Shown: positions 9,817 to 20,418, counted from the first letter of the stretch. The stretch is 36,910 nt of DNA from Bacteroidetes bacterium HGW-Bacteroidetes-2 (GCA_002842575.1 PHDJ01000026.1:1-36910), one strand, 5' to 3'. The notes: generated from the sequence alone by a model not told the origin. Made by a program: numbers and translations.

Positions 9817-12800
9817 TTATTCTTCTAATCTAATGTCTAATCCAAGGCCTTTAAGCTCGTGCATCAGTACATTGAAAGATTCCGGCAAACCGGGCTCTGG
9901 CATTGTTTCTCCTTTCACGATAGCTTCATAGGTTTTTGCTCTACCCACAACGTCATCTGATTTTACCGTTAAGATTTCTCTAAGGGTAGCTGAAGCACCA
10001 TAAGCTTCTAGTGCCCAAACCTCCATCTCACCAAATCGCTGACCTCCAAATTGTGCTTTACCTCCAAGTGGTTGTTGCGTAATTAAAGAATAAGGCCCTA
10101 TAGAACGAGCGTGCATTTTATCATCAATCAAGTGACCTAGTTTTAACATATAAATTACCCCAACTGTAGCAGGTTGATCAAAACGATCTCCTGTTCCACC
10201 GTCGTATAAATAGGTGTGTCCAAATCTTGGAACACCTGCTTCATCGGTTAATTCATTAATCTGCTCAATTGTTGCACCGTCAAATATAGGTGTTGCAAAT
10301 TTTCTTCCTAATTTTTGTCCTGCCCAGCCTAAAACTGTTTCATAGATTTGTCCTATATTCATACGTGAAGGCACCCCAAGAGGGTTCAAAACGATATCTA
10401 CCGGAGTTCCATCTTCTAAGAAAGGCATGTCTTCTTGTCGAACAATACGCGCAACAATACCTTTGTTACCGTGACGCCCTGCCATTTTATCACCTACTTT
10501 TAGCTTACGTTTTTTAGCGATGTAAATTTTGGCCAGTTTTAAAATTCCTGCTGGAAGTTCATCTCCTACTGAAATAGTAAATTTCTCACGTCTAAGGTTT
10601 CCTTGCAAATCATTTTCTTTGATTTTGTAATTGTGTAAAAGATCAGCAACCATTCGGTTTGACACATCATCTGTTGTCCATACACCTTGGGTTAAGTGGG
10701 TGTAATCATAAACAGCATTTAACATTTTCAATGTATATTTTTTGCCTTTAGGGAAAATTTCTTCGCCTAAGTCATTCAATACACCTTGTGCAGTTTTTCC
10801 GCCTACAATGGTAAAAAGTTTATCTACTAAAACGTCTTTGAGTTCGTTAAACTTACCTTCATAATGAATTTCTAAAGCGGTGATATCTTCTTTATCTTTT
10901 GCTCTTTTACGTTTGTCTTTTACAGCTCTTGCGAAAAGTTTTTTGTCAATTACAACACCATTTAAAGATGGAGAAGCTTTAAGTGAGGCATCTTTTACAT
11001 CACCTGCTTTATCACCAAAAATTGCGCGAAGTAATTTTTCTTCAGGGGTTGGATCACTTTCTCCTTTAGGAGTAATTTTTCCAATAAGAATATCTCCTGG
11101 TTTCACTTCTGCACCAATGCGAATCATTCCATTTTCATCTAGATCTTTTGTAGCTTCTTCTGAAACGTTTGGAATATCGTTGGTTAACTCTTCGTTACCA
11201 AGTTTTGTGTCTCTAACTTCTAGTGTATATTCATCAATATGAATGGAAGTGAAAATATCATTTCTTACAACTTCTTCTGAGATTACAATTGCATCCTCAA
11301 AGTTATACCCTTTCCAAGGCATAAAGGCCACTTTCATATTTCTACCAAGAGCTAGTTCTCCATTTTCAGTTGCATAACCTTGACAAAGAACTTGCCCTTT
11401 GGAAACTCTATCTCCTTTTTTTACAATAGGTTTAAGGTTTATATTGGTGCCTTGGTTTGTTTTACGGAATTTAACCAATTTGTAATTGGTTAATTCGCTA
11501 TCAAAACTTACCATGCGTTCTTCCTCTGTGCGGTCGTACTTAATAGAAATTTCATTAGCATCAACATATTCTACTACTCCATCGCCTTCTGCATTTATCA
11601 ACACTCTAGAGTCACTGGCAACCTGTCTTTCTAATCCGGTTCCTACAATTGGAGCTTGTGGAAGAAGTAATGGTACGGCCTGACGCATCATGTTTGATCC
11701 CATCAATGCGCGGTTAGCATCATCATGTTCTAAGAATGGAATGAGAGAGGCAGAAATAGAAGATATTTGGTTTGGTGCAACGTCAATGTAGTTTACCGTG
11801 TTGGGGTCTACTACTGGGAAGTCACCTTCCATACGCGCAATAACTTTATCTTTTATTATGGTACCATCGTCGCCAATAGGAATATTTGCTTGTGCGATAA
11901 GTTGTCCTTCTTCCTCTTCAGCAGATAGGTAAATAGGTTCTGATTTAAAATCAATTTTCCCATTTTGTACTTTACGATAAGGAGTTTCAAGGAATCCAAG
12001 ATTATTCACTTTTGCAAAAACACTCATAGAGGATATTAAACCAATATTTGGTCCTTCAGGAGTTTCTATTGGGCATAATCTTCCGTAATGGGTATAGTGA
12101 ACGTCACGTACTTCAAAACCTGCACGTTCTCTAGATAAACCACCTGGCCCTAGAGCTGAGAATCTACGTTTATGAGTAATTTCAGCAATTGGGTTGGTTT
12201 GATCCATAAATTGCGATAACTGATTGGTTCCGAAGAAGGAATTAATTACAGAAGACAAGGTCTTTGCATTAATTAAGTCAATAGGAGTAAACACTTCATT
12301 ATCACGAACGTTCATTCTTTCTCTGATGGTTCTTGCCATACGTGCAAGACCCACACCAAATTGTTGTGAAAGTTGCTCACCAACAGTTCTAACACGACGG
12401 TTTGAAAGGTGGTCAATATCATCAATTTCTGCTTTTGAATTGATTAATTCAATTAGATATTTTATGATGGTAATGATATCCTCCTTCGTTAAAACTTGTT
12501 TATCCATTGGGATGTCTAAACCAAGTTTTTTATTCATTCTGTAGCGACCTACTTCACCAAGATTATAGCGTTGATCACTAAAAAATAATTTATGAATTAT
12601 TCCTCTAGCGGTCTCCTCATCAGGTGGTTCGGCGTTACGAAGTTGACGGTATATGTGTTCTACGGCTTCTTTTTCAGAATTTGTAGGATCTTTTTGTAAT
12701 GTATTATGAATGATGGCGTAATCAGCAGATTGATTGTCTTCATTGTGGAGCAAAATAGTTTTGCTTCCAGAATCTAGAATTTCATCAATATGATCTTTTT

Positions 12801-13629
12801 CCAGAATCGTATCCCGATCTAGAACGATTTCATTACGCTCAATAGAAACAACTTCGCCAGTGTCCTCATCTACAAAATCTTCGTGCCAAGTTTTTAACAC
12901 ACGAGCGGCAAGTTTTCTTCCCAAATATTTTTTAAGTCCTGTTTTAGATGCTTTTACTTCTTCGGCAAGATCGAATATTTCAAGAATATCTTTATCTCTT
13001 TCAAAACCAATAGCTCTAAACAATGTTGTAACAGGAAGTTTTTTCTTTCTATCAATATAAGCATACATCACGCTATTTATATCGGTAGCAAATTCAATCC
13101 AGGAGCCTTTAAAGGGAATTACTCTTGCTGAATATAATTTTGTTCCGTTAGCGTGAAAAGATTGTCCAAAGAATACTCCCGGCGATCTGTGCAATTGAGA
13201 AACTACAACACGCTCAGCCCCATTGACACAAAAAGTACCGCTTGGTGTCATGTAAGGAATGGTACCTAAATACACATCCTGAACTATGGTTTCAAAATCT
13301 TCGTGCTCTGCATCTGTACAAAACAACTTAAGCCTTGCCTTTAAAGGAACGCTATAAGTTAATCCACGCTCAATACATTCCTGTATGGAATATCTTGGTG
13401 GATCTACAAAATAATCTAAAAATTCTAAAACAAATTGGTTACGGGTGTCCGTAATTGGAAAGTTTTCCAAGAAGGTTTTATAAAGACCTTCATTACCTCT
13501 TTCTTCTGACTTAGTTTCCAACTGGAAAAAATCCTGAAAGGATTTAACTTGAATATCCAGAAAATCAGGGTAGTCTGGTTTATTCTTTACAGAGGAAAAA
13601 TTCAATCTTTCAGTTTGCGTTGCTGACAT
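9817..13629 (-). CDS. rpoB: DNA-directed RNA polymerase subunit beta
   Basis: A 1270-residue beta subunit that forms the RNA polymerase active-site cleft with beta'. The rifampicin-binding region (about residues 465-500) reads [38 protein letters not shown]. It carries the usual drug-sensitive residues at the positions equivalent to E. coli D516, H526 and S531. The C-terminal region has [15 protein letters not shown] and [24 protein letters not shown], both family hallmarks. The gene follows rplL after a 166-bp spacer containing two hairpins, the classic place for attenuation between ribosomal protein and polymerase genes. Confidence 0.99.
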   Translation of the reverse strand: MSATQTERLNFSSVKNKPDYPDFLDIQVKSFQDFFQLETKSEERGNEGLYKTFLENFPITDTRNQFVLEFLDYFVDPPRYSIQECIERGLTYSVPLKARLKLFCTDAEHEDFETIVQDVYLGTIPYMTPSGTFCVNGAERVVVSQLHRSPGVFFGQSFHANGTKLYSARVIPFKGSWIEFATDINSVMYAYIDRKKKLPVTTLFRAIGFERDKDILEIFDLAEEVKASKTGLKKYLGRKLAARVLKTWHEDFVDEDTGEVVSIERNEIVLDRDTILEKDHIDEILDSGSKTILLHNEDNQSADYAIIHNTLQKDPTNSEKEAVEHIYRQLRNAEPPDEETARGIIHKLFFSDQRYNLGEVGRYRMNKKLGLDIPMDKQVLTKEDIITIIKYLIELINSKAEIDDIDHLSNRRVRTVGEQLSQQFGVGLARMARTIRERMNVRDNEVFTPIDLINAKTLSSVINSFFGTNQLSQFMDQTNPIAEITHKRRFSALGPGGLSRERAGFEVRDVHYTHYGRLCPIETPEGPNIGLISSMSVFAKVNNLGFLETPYRKVQNGKIDFKSEPIYLSAEEEEGQLIAQANIPIGDDGTIIKDKVIARMEGDFPVVDPNTVNYIDVAPNQISSISASLIPFLEHDDANRALMGSNMMRQAVPLLLPQAPIVGTGLERQVASDSRVLINAEGDGVVEYVDANEISIKYDRTEEERMVSFDSELTNYKLVKFRKTNQGTNINLKPIVKKGDRVSKGQVLCQGYATENGELALGRNMKVAFMPWKGYNFEDAIVISEEVVRNDIFTSIHIDEYTLEVRDTKLGNEELTNDIPNVSEEATKDLDENGMIRIGAEVKPGDILIGKITPKGESDPTPEEKLLRAIFGDKAGDVKDASLKASPSLNGVVIDKKLFARAVKDKRKRAKDKEDITALEIHYEGKFNELKDVLVDKLFTIVGGKTAQGVLNDLGEEIFPKGKKYTLKMLNAVYDYTHLTQGVWTTDDVSNRMVADLLHNYKIKENDLQGNLRREKFTISVGDELPAGILKLAKIYIAKKRKLKVGDKMAGRHGNKGIVARIVRQEDMPFLEDGTPVDIVLNPLGVPSRMNIGQIYETVLGWAGQKLGRKFATPIFDGATIEQINELTDEAGVPRFGHTYLYDGGTGDRFDQPATVGVIYMLKLGHLIDDKMHARSIGPYSLITQQPLGGKAQFGGQRFGEMEVWALEAYGASATLREILTVKSDDVVGRAKTYEAIVKGETMPEPGLPESFNVLMHELKGLGLDIRLEE

Positions 13630-13704
13630 TAATGGACGGAATTTTAATTAAAATAAAATAATTTTAGCGGAAAAATAAGTACGAAACTATTTTTTACGCA
13701 AAAT

Positions 13705-13788
13705 GGTTTAGGTCATTTAGCAAAATGCTAAAGACCTAAACCCTAGGTTTTTATCCCGATTTCTAGGAATACTCTTGGACAATCGGGA
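13705..13788 (-). promoter_or_regulatory. Tandem hairpins in the rplL-rpoB spacer (candidate attenuator or processing site)
   Basis: On the minus-strand transcript the first hairpin pairs TCCCGATT with AATCGGGA (13753-13760 with 13781-13788). The second is long: GGTTTAGGTC pairs with GACCTAAACC (13705-13714 with 13733-13742), and TTTAGC/GCTAAA continues inside with one bulged base. It is followed by only a short U-run, so partial termination or RNA cleavage fits better than full termination. E. coli has an attenuator and an RNase III site at the same place; equivalence here is inferred. Confidence 0.6.
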
Positions 13789-13795
13789 AAAAATA

Positions 13796-14170
13796 TTACT
13801 TAAGTTCTACTTCAGCACCAGCTTCTTCTAAAGAAGCTACTAAGCTGTTAGCTTCATCTTTAGAAACACCTTCTTTAACTGGACTAGGAGCATTATCAAC
13901 TAATTCTTTTGCTTCTTTAAGACCAAGACCGGTAAGTTCTTTAACAAGTTTAACAACTGCTAGTTTAGATGGACCAGCTGCTTTAAGAATAACATCAAAT
14001 TCTGTTTGCTCTTCAGCGGCTTCGGTTGCAGCACCACCACCAACAGCAACAGCAACCGCTGCAGCAGCAGGCTCGATACCATACTCCTCTTTTAATATAG
14101 TAGCTAACTCATTAACTTCTTTAACAGTTAAGTTAACTAATTTTTCTGCGAAATCTTTTAAATCTGCCAT
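13796..14170 (-). CDS. rplL: 50S ribosomal protein L7/L12 (bL12)
   Basis: A 124-residue stalk protein that recruits translation factors to the ribosome. The N-terminal dimerisation helix (about 1-33) is followed by an Ala/Val/Gly-rich hinge ([20 protein letters not shown], about 36-55). The C-terminal factor-binding domain has [29 protein letters not shown] and [16 protein letters not shown]. It lies 66 bp downstream of rplJ, its stalk-base partner, in the same transcript. Confidence 0.98.
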   Translation of the reverse strand: MADLKDFAEKLVNLTVKEVNELATILKEEYGIEPAAAAVAVAVGGGAATEAAEEQTEFDVILKAAGPSKLAVVKLVKELTGLGLKEAKELVDNAPSPVKEGVSKDEANSLVASLEEAGAEVELK

Positions 14171-14236
14171 TTTCTATCGTTTTAATAATTTAATTTTAAT
14201 ATTTAATAAATTGAATATTCTGTGTTTATAAATGTA

Positions 14237-14758
14237 CTATCCTTCTTTTTCAGATAGTGTTTTAAGGATACCTGCAAGTTTTCCACCACTAGATTTAAGT
14301 GCTGAAATAACATTTTTAGCAGGAGATTGAAGCAGCCCAATAATATCACCTATCATCTCTTCACGAGATTTAATGCTTACGAGTGCATCTAATAGGTCAT
14401 CGCCAATGTAAACAGCCTCTTCAATAAAAGCACCTTTTAATACGGGCTTTTCTGACTTTTTACGGAATTCTTTGATTACTTTGGCAGGAGCGTTACCTGT
14501 TTCAGAAAACATTAAAGATGTATTTCCTTTAAGAATGGTTTTTAAATCTCCAAAATCTCTTTCTGAACTTTCCATTGCTTTTTCAAGCAATGTATTTTTA
14601 ACAACGGTTAGTTTGATACCCGCTTTAAAACAAGCACGACGTAAATTTGTAGTAGTGATTGCATCTAAACCCGAAATATCTGTTAAATAGATATTTGGAT
14701 TTTCGGCTAACTGGGCAGTTAAAACTTCAATAGCTTTTGATTTTTCTTCTCTTGTCAT
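14237..14758 (-). CDS. rplJ: 50S ribosomal protein L10 (uL10)
   Basis: I use the ATG at 14758 (MTREEKSKAIEVL), giving 173 residues, the family length. The longer in-frame reading to 14797 would overlap rplA and adds residues foreign to the family. L10 forms the base of the L12 stalk. Visible features are the N-terminal rRNA-binding part (DISGLDAITTTNLRRACFKA, then KLTVVKNTLLEKAM) and the C-terminal helix that binds L12 dimers (NVISALKSSGGKLAGILKTL). In many bacteria L10 with L12 binds its own mRNA leader; I did not identify such a site. The gap to rplA is 13 bp. Confidence 0.96.
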   Translation of the reverse strand: MTREEKSKAIEVLTAQLAENPNIYLTDISGLDAITTTNLRRACFKAGIKLTVVKNTLLEKAMESSERDFGDLKTILKGNTSLMFSETGNAPAKVIKEFRKKSEKPVLKGAFIEEAVYIGDDLLDALVSIKSREEMIGDIIGLLQSPAKNVISALKSSGGKLAGILKTLSEKEG

Positions 14759-14771
14759 AATTTCAAATGTA

Positions 14772-15467
14772 CTATTCAGTAAATCGTTTAGCATCAATTT
14801 CTACTCCAGGACTCATGGTGCTAGATATATAAATACTTTTTATATACACACCTTTTGCCACAGTAGGCTTTAACTTTACCAATGTTGTTAATAATTCTTT
14901 TGCGTTTCCGGCAATTTTTTCTGCATCAAAAGATGCTTTTCCAATTGCTGCATGTACAATACCAGTTTTGTCAACTTTAAAGTCAATTTTACCAGATTTA
15001 ATATCGGAAACAGCTTTAGCGATATCCATAGTAACTGTACCTGTTTTAGGGTTTGGCATTAAACCACGTGGTCCTAAGACACGTCCAAGAGGCCCTAATT
15101 TACCCATAACACTAGGCATTGTTACAATAACATCAACATCTGTCCAACCTCCTTTAATTTTTTCGAGGTACTCATCTAAACCTATAAAATCAGCACCAGC
15201 TTCTCTAGCTTCGGCTTCTTTATCTGGAGTTACTAATGCTAATACTTTTACATCTTTACCGGTTCCGTGAGGTAGGGTAACAACGCCTCTTACCATTTGA
15301 TTTGCTTTACGTGGGTCTACATTTAAACGCACAGCTATATCTACAGAAGGATCAAAGTTTACATTGGTAATCTCTTTTACTAAAGCAGATGCTTCTGCAA
15401 GAGAGTAGGCCTTTGAGGTATCTACTTTTGCTTTAGCTTCTTTTTGCTTTTTTGTTAGTTTTGCCAT
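14772..15467 (-). CDS. rplA: 50S ribosomal protein L1 (uL1)
   Basis: A 231-residue L1, which forms the mobile L1 stalk near the ribosomal E site. The family signature is visible as [20 protein letters not shown] (about 121-140), followed by [13 protein letters not shown] and [20 protein letters not shown]. The N-terminus is Lys-rich ([15 protein letters not shown]). It is 21 bp downstream of rplK, the usual L11-L1 pair, and 13 bp upstream of rplJ. L1 represses its own operon in E. coli; I saw no obvious target here. Confidence 0.98.
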   Translation of the reverse strand: MAKLTKKQKEAKAKVDTSKAYSLAEASALVKEITNVNFDPSVDIAVRLNVDPRKANQMVRGVVTLPHGTGKDVKVLALVTPDKEAEAREAGADFIGLDEYLEKIKGGWTDVDVIVTMPSVMGKLGPLGRVLGPRGLMPNPKTGTVTMDIAKAVSDIKSGKIDFKVDKTGIVHAAIGKASFDAEKIAGNAKELLTTLVKLKPTVAKGVYIKSIYISSTMSPGVEIDAKRFTE

Positions 15468-15488
15468 TTTTTTTAATTACTTTTCAGG

Positions 15489-15926
15489 TTAAAAAGGTGC
15501 ATTTCCTCTAACTTTTACTCCTATGGATCTTGCCGTACCGGCTACCATTTTCATGGCTGACTCAATAGTAAAAGCATTAAGATCCTGCATTTTGTCTTCT
15601 GCAATCGTTTTAATCTGATCCCAAGAGATAGTTGCTACTTTTCTAATATGCGGCTCACCAGATCCTTTTTTGATCTTTGTAACTTCCATTATTTGAATAG
15701 CAGCTGGAGGTGTTTTTACAACAAAATCAAAGGATTTATCTTTGTAAACGGTAATTGCAACCGGCAACACTTTTCCTGGCTTATCTTGTGTTCTAGCGTT
15801 AAATTGTTTACAGAACTCCATGATGTTTACCCCGGCAGCACCTAATGCAGGTCCTACTGGTGGCGAAGGGTTTGCGGCGCCTCCTTTAACTTGAAGTTTT
15901 ACAACTTTACTGATTTCTTTTGCCAT
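15489..15926 (-). CDS. rplK: 50S ribosomal protein L11 (uL11)
   Basis: A 145-residue L11, part of the GTPase-associated centre. The N-terminal domain shows [20 protein letters not shown] with the two Pro used as a hinge, and [15 protein letters not shown]. The C-terminal rRNA-binding domain ends with the signature [13 protein letters not shown]. It starts 77 bp after nusG and is followed closely by rplA, the standard secE-nusG-rplK-rplA order. Confidence 0.98.
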   Translation of the reverse strand: MAKEISKVVKLQVKGGAANPSPPVGPALGAAGVNIMEFCKQFNARTQDKPGKVLPVAITVYKDKSFDFVVKTPPAAIQIMEVTKIKKGSGEPHIRKVATISWDQIKTIAEDKMQDLNAFTIESAMKMVAGTARSIGVKVRGNAPF

Positions 15927-16003
15927 TTCTAAAAATTTGAATGTGGTAATTTCTTAAGTGGAAGCATAAGTCCTTACCTATTATATAAGCGTAACAGTTT
16001 TTT

Positions 16004-16558
16004 TTAAACTTTTTCTACTTGCATATAGCTTAACTCGAGTGGTGTTTTTCTTCCGAATATTTTCACCATTACCTCAAGTTTACGTTTTTCTTCATTAATT
16101 TTTTCAACAGTACCATTAAAACCATTGAATGGACCATCGATAACTTTAATGGTTTCTCCAATTGTAAATGGAATATTGATATTTTCATCATCTACAGATA
16201 ACTCATCTACTTTACCAAGCATTCTATTAACTTCTGATTGTCTTAGCGGAACTGGATCACCTCCTTTGGTTTCTCCTAAAAAACCAATCACTCCATTAAC
16301 AGACTTAATAATGTGCGCTATTTCACCCGCTAGATTTGCCTGAACCATTATGTATCCAGGAAAATAAACACGTTCTTTGTTTACTTTTTTTCCATTTCTA
16401 ACTTGGATAACTTTTTCAGTAGGCACTAAAATTTGATCAATAAAATCTTCTAAGTTTAATCGTGTTACTTCACTTTCAATATAGGATTTTATTTTATTCT
16501 CTTGCCCGCTTACTGCACGAACAACATACCATTTTTTTGTGCTTTTTACCTCCGTCAT
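16004..16558 (-). CDS. nusG: Transcription termination/antitermination protein NusG
   Basis: A 184-residue NusG that binds elongating RNA polymerase and links it to Rho or to ribosomal protein S10. The NGN domain starts with KKWYVVRAVSGQENKIKSYI. It includes YFPGYIMVQANL and ends near VNGVIGFLG. The C-terminal KOW domain (about 125-184) shows GETIKVIDGPFNGFNGTVEK and FGRKTPLELSYMQVEKV. It is 10 bp downstream of secE. Confidence 0.98.
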   Translation of the reverse strand: MTEVKSTKKWYVVRAVSGQENKIKSYIESEVTRLNLEDFIDQILVPTEKVIQVRNGKKVNKERVYFPGYIMVQANLAGEIAHIIKSVNGVIGFLGETKGGDPVPLRQSEVNRMLGKVDELSVDDENINIPFTIGETIKVIDGPFNGFNGTVEKINEEKRKLEVMVKIFGRKTPLELSYMQVEKV

Positions 16559-16568
16559 TATAAAATAT

Positions 16569-16757
16569 TTAGGATTTTATCCAATTAAAATATTGTGATA
16601 CAATCTCACTAAACACTGTATCTATTCCCCAAATTGCTAGTGAAAGAACTATAGAAAAAACAGCTACAAGTACCGTTAGTCTTTGTAACTCTGCCCAAGT
16701 AGTCCAGGTAACATGATTTTTTAGTTCGTTATACGATTCTTGAATATAGTTTAGCAT
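16569..16757 (-). CDS. secE: Preprotein translocase subunit SecE
   Basis: A 62-residue single-span SecE, which clamps SecY in the inner-membrane export channel. A cytoplasmic amphipathic helix (YIQESYNELKNHVTWTTWAE) carries the conserved region. One membrane helix follows at about 28-48 (LTVLVAVFSIVLSLAIWGID). The short form without extra membrane segments is normal for this phylum. It lies between tRNA-Trp and nusG. Confidence 0.95.
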   Translation of the reverse strand: MLNYIQESYNELKNHVTWTTWAELQRLTVLVAVFSIVLSLAIWGIDTVFSEIVSQYFNWIKS

Positions 16758-16791
16758 TCTTACTAGTTATTTAAATTATTTTTCTCCCAAG

Positions 16792-16864
16792 CACGGGTTG
16801 AGAGACTCGAACTCCCGACACCTGGTTTTGGAGACCAGTGCTCTACCAACTGAGCTAAACCCGT
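16792..16864 (-). tRNA. tRNA-Trp (anticodon CCA)
   Basis: A 73-base cloverleaf. The acceptor stem ACGGGTT pairs with AACCCGT, the D-arm is AGCTCAGTTGGTAGAGC, the anticodon loop is CTCCAAA and the T-arm contains GTTCGAG. The CCA tail is not encoded. It lies between tuf and secE, its usual place in Bacteroidota and many other bacteria. Confidence 0.97.
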
Positions 16865-16929
16865 AGATAAAAGCTAAAGGTACCCGCCATTGGCGGACAC
16901 CTTTTGTGCCTATCTATTATTAGAATTTA

Positions 16930-18117
16930 TTATTCAACAATTTCAGTTACCTGACCAGCTCCTACTGTTCTACCTCCTTCACGGATAGCAAAACGTAAAC
17001 CTACTGTCATAGCAATTGGCTGAATTAATTCTACGTGTATAGTTAAGTTGTCACCAGGCATTACCATCTCAATACCTTCTGGAAGTGTTATGTTTCCTGT
17101 TACGTCCGTTGTTCTAACATAAAATTGTGGACGATAGTTATTATGAAATGGGGTGTGACGACCTCCTTCTTCTTTTTTAAGAACGTAAACCTCAGCTTTA
17201 AACTTTTTGTGAGGCGTTACAGATCCTGGTTTAACAATAACCATTCCTCTAGATATTTGAGTTTTCTCAATACCTCTTAGAAGGATACCTACGTTATCAC
17301 CAGCTTCACCTCTATCTAATATTTTACGGAACATTTCAACTCCTGTAACAGTAGAGGTTAATTTTTGTGCACCCATACCAATAATTTCAACAGGATCACC
17401 TGTATTTGCCACTCCAGTTTCTATACGACCAGTTGCAACAGTACCACGACCAGTGATAGAAAATACATCTTCCACAGGCATTAAAAATGGTTTATCAATA
17501 TCACGTGGTGGTAATTCAATCCAGCTATCAACAGCCTCCATAAGATCAATAACAGACTGCGTCCATTTTGCGTCTCCTTCAAGAGCACCAAGTGCAGAAC
17601 CTGAAATTACAGGACCATTATCTCCATCATAATCATAGAAATTTAATAAATCTCTGATTTCCATTTCAACAAGTTCTAAAAGTTCTTCATCATCCACTAA
17701 ATCAACTTTATTCATAAACACAACCATTCTTGGAATTCCAACTTGACGACCTAAAAGAATGTGTTCACGAGTTTGTGGCATTGGACCATCTGTTGCAGCT
17801 ACTACTAGAATAGCTCCATCCATTTGCGCAGCACCTGTAACCATGTTTTTTACGTAATCGGCGTGACCTGGACAGTCAACGTGAGCGTAATGACGATTTG
17901 CTGTTGCATATTCTACGTGAGAAGTATTAATTGTTATACCTCTTTCTTTTTCTTCAGGTGCATTATCAATCTGATCGAAAGATTTTGCTTCAGAAAAACC
18001 TGCAGAGGCCATTACTTTTGTAATAGCTGCAGTTAAAGTTGTTTTACCGTGATCTACGTGTCCAATTGTACCTATATTTAAGTGCGGTTTGGAACGGTTA
18101 TAAGTTTCCTTTGCCAT
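16930..18117 (-). CDS. tuf: Elongation factor Tu
   Basis: A 395-residue GTPase that delivers aminoacyl-tRNA to the ribosomal A site. Motifs are P-loop GHVDHGKT at 19-26, [12 protein letters not shown] in switch I, DCPGH at 81-85 and NKVD at 136-139. Domains 2 and 3 end with [18 protein letters not shown] and [19 protein letters not shown]. It is embedded between tRNA-Thr(GGT) and tRNA-Trp, so tRNAs and mRNA are likely cut from one long transcript. No second tuf copy is in the window. Confidence 0.99.
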   Translation of the reverse strand: MAKETYNRSKPHLNIGTIGHVDHGKTTLTAAITKVMASAGFSEAKSFDQIDNAPEEKERGITINTSHVEYATANRHYAHVDCPGHADYVKNMVTGAAQMDGAILVVAATDGPMPQTREHILLGRQVGIPRMVVFMNKVDLVDDEELLELVEMEIRDLLNFYDYDGDNGPVISGSALGALEGDAKWTQSVIDLMEAVDSWIELPPRDIDKPFLMPVEDVFSITGRGTVATGRIETGVANTGDPVEIIGMGAQKLTSTVTGVEMFRKILDRGEAGDNVGILLRGIEKTQISRGMVIVKPGSVTPHKKFKAEVYVLKKEEGGRHTPFHNNYRPQFYVRTTDVTGNITLPEGIEMVMPGDNLTIHVELIQPIAMTVGLRFAIREGGRTVGAGQVTEIVE

Positions 18118-18175
18118 GTTTAATAAATTTTAATCTTAGTTATATATATTAGTGTTCAATGTATTTACAACTTTG

Positions 18176-18247
18176 AGCCAACGACGGGAATTGAACCCGT
18201 GACCTCTTCCTTACCAAGGAAACGCTCTACCCCTGAGCTACGTCGGC
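18176..18247 (-). tRNA. tRNA-Thr (anticodon GGT)
   Basis: A 72-base cloverleaf. Acceptor GCCGACG pairs with CGTTGGC through one G-T pair, the anticodon loop is TTGGTAA, and the T-arm has GTTCAAT. It is 58 bp upstream of tuf on the same strand. Confidence 0.96.
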
Positions 18248-18334
18248 AGGAATGAGTTTCTGGTTTCTTCTTTTAAAATTGCTTGCTTCAAATAATTATT
18301 TCTGAATTTGCAACTTGCAATTTGAAACGTTTTG

Positions 18335-18407
18335 AGCGGGAGACCGGGTTCGAACCGGCGACATTCAGCTTGGAAGGCTGACGCTCTACCAACTGAGCTA
18401 CTCCCGC
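18335..18407 (-). tRNA. tRNA-Gly (anticodon TCC)
   Basis: A 73-base cloverleaf with acceptor GCGGGAG/CTCCCGC, anticodon loop CTTCCAA and T-loop GTTCGAA. It is the third tRNA of the cluster upstream of tuf. Confidence 0.97.
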
Positions 18408-18556
18408 AATTTTTTGAAATTTCCCCAAAAAAAAAAGAAATTCAAAATTCCAATATTTTATAGATTTTTGTTAGAAATTACTAGGCAAATATTAAATTCT
18501 TATCTTTGAATTTATTAGTTGTCTTGAATCTTTGAGAACGCAATTTCAAAATTATG

Positions 18557-18638
<82 letters not shown>

Positions 18639-18682
18639 TCTTAATTTTAATCTAAATGTAAAAGAACTTTTCAATTTTTTTG

Positions 18683-18756
18683 AGCCGATGGAGGGACTCG
18701 AACCCACGACCTGCTGATTACAAATCAGCTGCTCTAGCCAGCTGAGCTACATCGGC
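18683..18756 (-). tRNA. tRNA-Thr (anticodon TGT)
   Basis: A 74-base cloverleaf with acceptor GCCGATG/CATCGGC, anticodon loop TTTGTAA and T-loop GTTCGAG. It is the first tRNA transcribed in the cluster, 100 bp after the hpf stop. Confidence 0.97.
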
Positions 18757-18856
18757 TTTTTACTACTTTTTCAGCCATAAAAAAGTCCGCTATTTCTAAC
18801 GGACTGCAAATGTATATAAATTTTATTTTTAAAAAAATTATTTTTAAAATATTTCT

Positions 18857-19159
18857 CTAGAAATTTGCTCTTTGTTTCTCTTTTCTCTTTTTTAACTGTC
18901 TTTCTAGAGCCTGAACACAATCATCTATACCAATTTCAAATCGCTTACATTCTTTCTTTACTATTAAATCATCGCCTGGTATGCTAAGTAAAACCTCAAC
19001 AACTTTATTTTCTGGGTTGCTTGTGTTTTCTAATTTGAGAAAAACATCGGCAAATATTATTTTATCATAAAATTGCTCTAGTTTACTTAATTTTTTTTCA
19101 ATGAAGCTGACAAGCTTGATGTCTGCATCAAAACCTGGAGTTTGAACGTTTACTTTCAT
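18857..19159 (-). CDS. hpf: Ribosome hibernation-promoting factor, short HPF/RaiA form
   Basis: A 100-residue protein with the ribosome-binding fold of the HPF/RaiA (YfiA) family: MKVNVQTPGFDADIKLVSFIEKKLSKLEQF, with the strand KVVEVLLSIPGDDLIVKKEC and an end helix IGIDDCVQALERQLKKRKEK (described here in parts). It lacks the C-terminal dimerisation domain of long HPF, so it is the short type. It would sit in the 30S decoding region of idle ribosomes. It lies 25 bp downstream of xerC and ahead of the tRNA-tuf block, which ties a ribosome-silencing factor to translation genes. Confidence 0.9.
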   Translation of the reverse strand: MKVNVQTPGFDADIKLVSFIEKKLSKLEQFYDKIIFADVFLKLENTSNPENKVVEVLLSIPGDDLIVKKECKRFEIGIDDCVQALERQLKKRKEKQRANF

Positions 19160-19184
19160 GGGCTATATATTTATGTTTCAATTA

Positions 19185-20081
19185 TTAATTTCTATTACGT
19201 GGGTGAGCGTTTTTATATACTTTTTTTAATTCTGCAATGCTATTATGGGTATAGACTTGTGTGGATGCTAAACTAGAATGCCCTAACAATTCTTTTACCG
19301 AATTTAAATCTGCTCCTTCATTTAATAAATGTGTTGCAAAAGAATGCCTTAAAATATGTGGACTCTTTTTTAACTTTGAGGATGCTTTACTAAAGTAATT
19401 ATTTATTGTTCTATACACAAATGTTTGGCTAACTTTAACGCCATTTTTTGTTAAAAAAAGAGTGTTGTCAGAATTTGTATTTGATACATTTTCTCTAAAT
19501 AAAATATATCTATTTAAGGTATTGCATATCGATGGAAGTAGGGGTATATATCGTTCTTTATTTCTTTTACCTAAAACTTTAACTACTTTTTTCTGAAAAT
19601 CTACATCCAAAAGTTTTAGGTTTATCAACTCTGATTTACGCATTCCGGTGCTATAAAAAAGCTCTACTATGGCTTTGTTGCGTGTGGTTTCTAAATCATT
19701 TTTTAATTCGGAATCTAGGCTGTCTAAAACTTCATTAATTTCTTTTTCTGAAAAAGGGATTTGTAGCGTCTTTGCAACTTTTAAAGATTTATGTTTGGCT
19801 AAAGGATTTTCTGTAATTTGACGGGTTTTTAAAAGAAATTTGTAGAAGGCTTTTAGGGAAGAAATTTTTCGGTTGATGCTTTTGTTATTTATTCCTTGAT
19901 CTACCATGGATACAATCCAGCTGCGAATCATAGAATAATTGACCTCTTTAAAATTCTTACAATCAAATTGAATGACTATACATTCAAAAAAAGTTTCAAC
20001 ATCTTTTTGATATGCCACAATTGTATGGGGAGAATATTTTTTTTCTAGGGAAAGATACTCTATGAATGGGGAAATAGACAT
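19185..20081 (-). CDS. xerC: Tyrosine recombinase, XerC-like
   Basis: A 298-residue site-specific recombinase of the XerC/XerD type, expected to resolve chromosome dimers at dif. The N-terminal SAM-like core-binding domain covers about 1-90 (IEYLSLEKKYSPHTIVAY). The catalytic domain has all expected residues: R148 in STGMRKSEL, K172 in GKRNKER, H242 and R245 in PHILRHSFATHLL, H268 in LLGHSSL, and the nucleophile Y277 in STQVYTH. Length is normal for Xer proteins. The neighbours are housekeeping genes on both sides, so this is a chromosomal Xer rather than a phage or transposon integrase. It is probably transcribed with hpf from a start after the rpsU terminator. Confidence 0.93.
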   Translation of the reverse strand: MSISPFIEYLSLEKKYSPHTIVAYQKDVETFFECIVIQFDCKNFKEVNYSMIRSWIVSMVDQGINNKSINRKISSLKAFYKFLLKTRQITENPLAKHKSLKVAKTLQIPFSEKEINEVLDSLDSELKNDLETTRNKAIVELFYSTGMRKSELINLKLLDVDFQKKVVKVLGKRNKERYIPLLPSICNTLNRYILFRENVSNTNSDNTLFLTKNGVKVSQTFVYRTINNYFSKASSKLKKSPHILRHSFATHLLNEGADLNSVKELLGHSSLASTQVYTHNSIAELKKVYKNAHPRNRN

Positions 20082-20144
20082 ATATTTTTCATTGAATGGT
20101 AAATTTACAAAACTTAACAGAAACGCAAAGGATAAATGTCATTT

Positions 20145-20193
20145 AAAAAAAATTCCCACAATATGGAAACTAGTTCAACATATATGTGGGAAT
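20145..20193 (-). terminator. Intrinsic terminator after rpsU
   Basis: ATTCCCACA (20152-20160) pairs with TGTGGGAAT (20185-20193). On the minus strand the stem is followed by a run of eight T. This separates rpsU from xerC and makes rpsU a one-gene unit. Confidence 0.85.
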
Positions 20194-20217
20194 GCTATTA
20201 ACTTTAAAGTTTAGAGT

Positions 20218-20412
20218 TTAGATTTCTTCGTTATCTCTAAGTCCTTGAATGTATTGTGCTTTTTGTATTTGTGCTCTACGCGAAACAGAAGGTTTTGTAA
20301 ATGCTTGTCTGCTTCTTAACTGACGCATTGTACCTGTTTTGTCAAATTTTCTTTTAAAACGCTTTAGCGCTCTATCGATATTTTCTCCGTCTTTAATGGG
20401 TATAATTAACAT
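20218..20412 (-). CDS. rpsU: 30S ribosomal protein S21 (bS21)
   Basis: A 64-residue bS21 with MLIIPIKDGENIDRALKRFK at the start, KFDKTGTMRQLRSRQAFTKP, and a basic C-terminal part. In Bacteroidota, bS21 with bS18 and bS6 holds the 3' end of 16S rRNA so that ordinary mRNAs are read without Shine-Dalgarno pairing. Its own mRNA here carries a perfect long Shine-Dalgarno, fitting negative feedback: ribosomes lacking bS21 can use it. The gene has its own promoter-like box upstream and a terminator downstream. Confidence 0.95.
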   Translation of the reverse strand: MLIIPIKDGENIDRALKRFKRKFDKTGTMRQLRSRQAFTKPSVSRRAQIQKAQYIQGLRDNEEI

Positions 20413-20418
20413 AATGGT

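Noticed and set aside
19185-20081. XerC-like recombinase as a mobile-element integrase
   Set aside because: It is flanked by rpsU and hpf in a housekeeping block, there is no attachment-site duplication in the adjacent tRNA cluster, and the tRNAs are complete.
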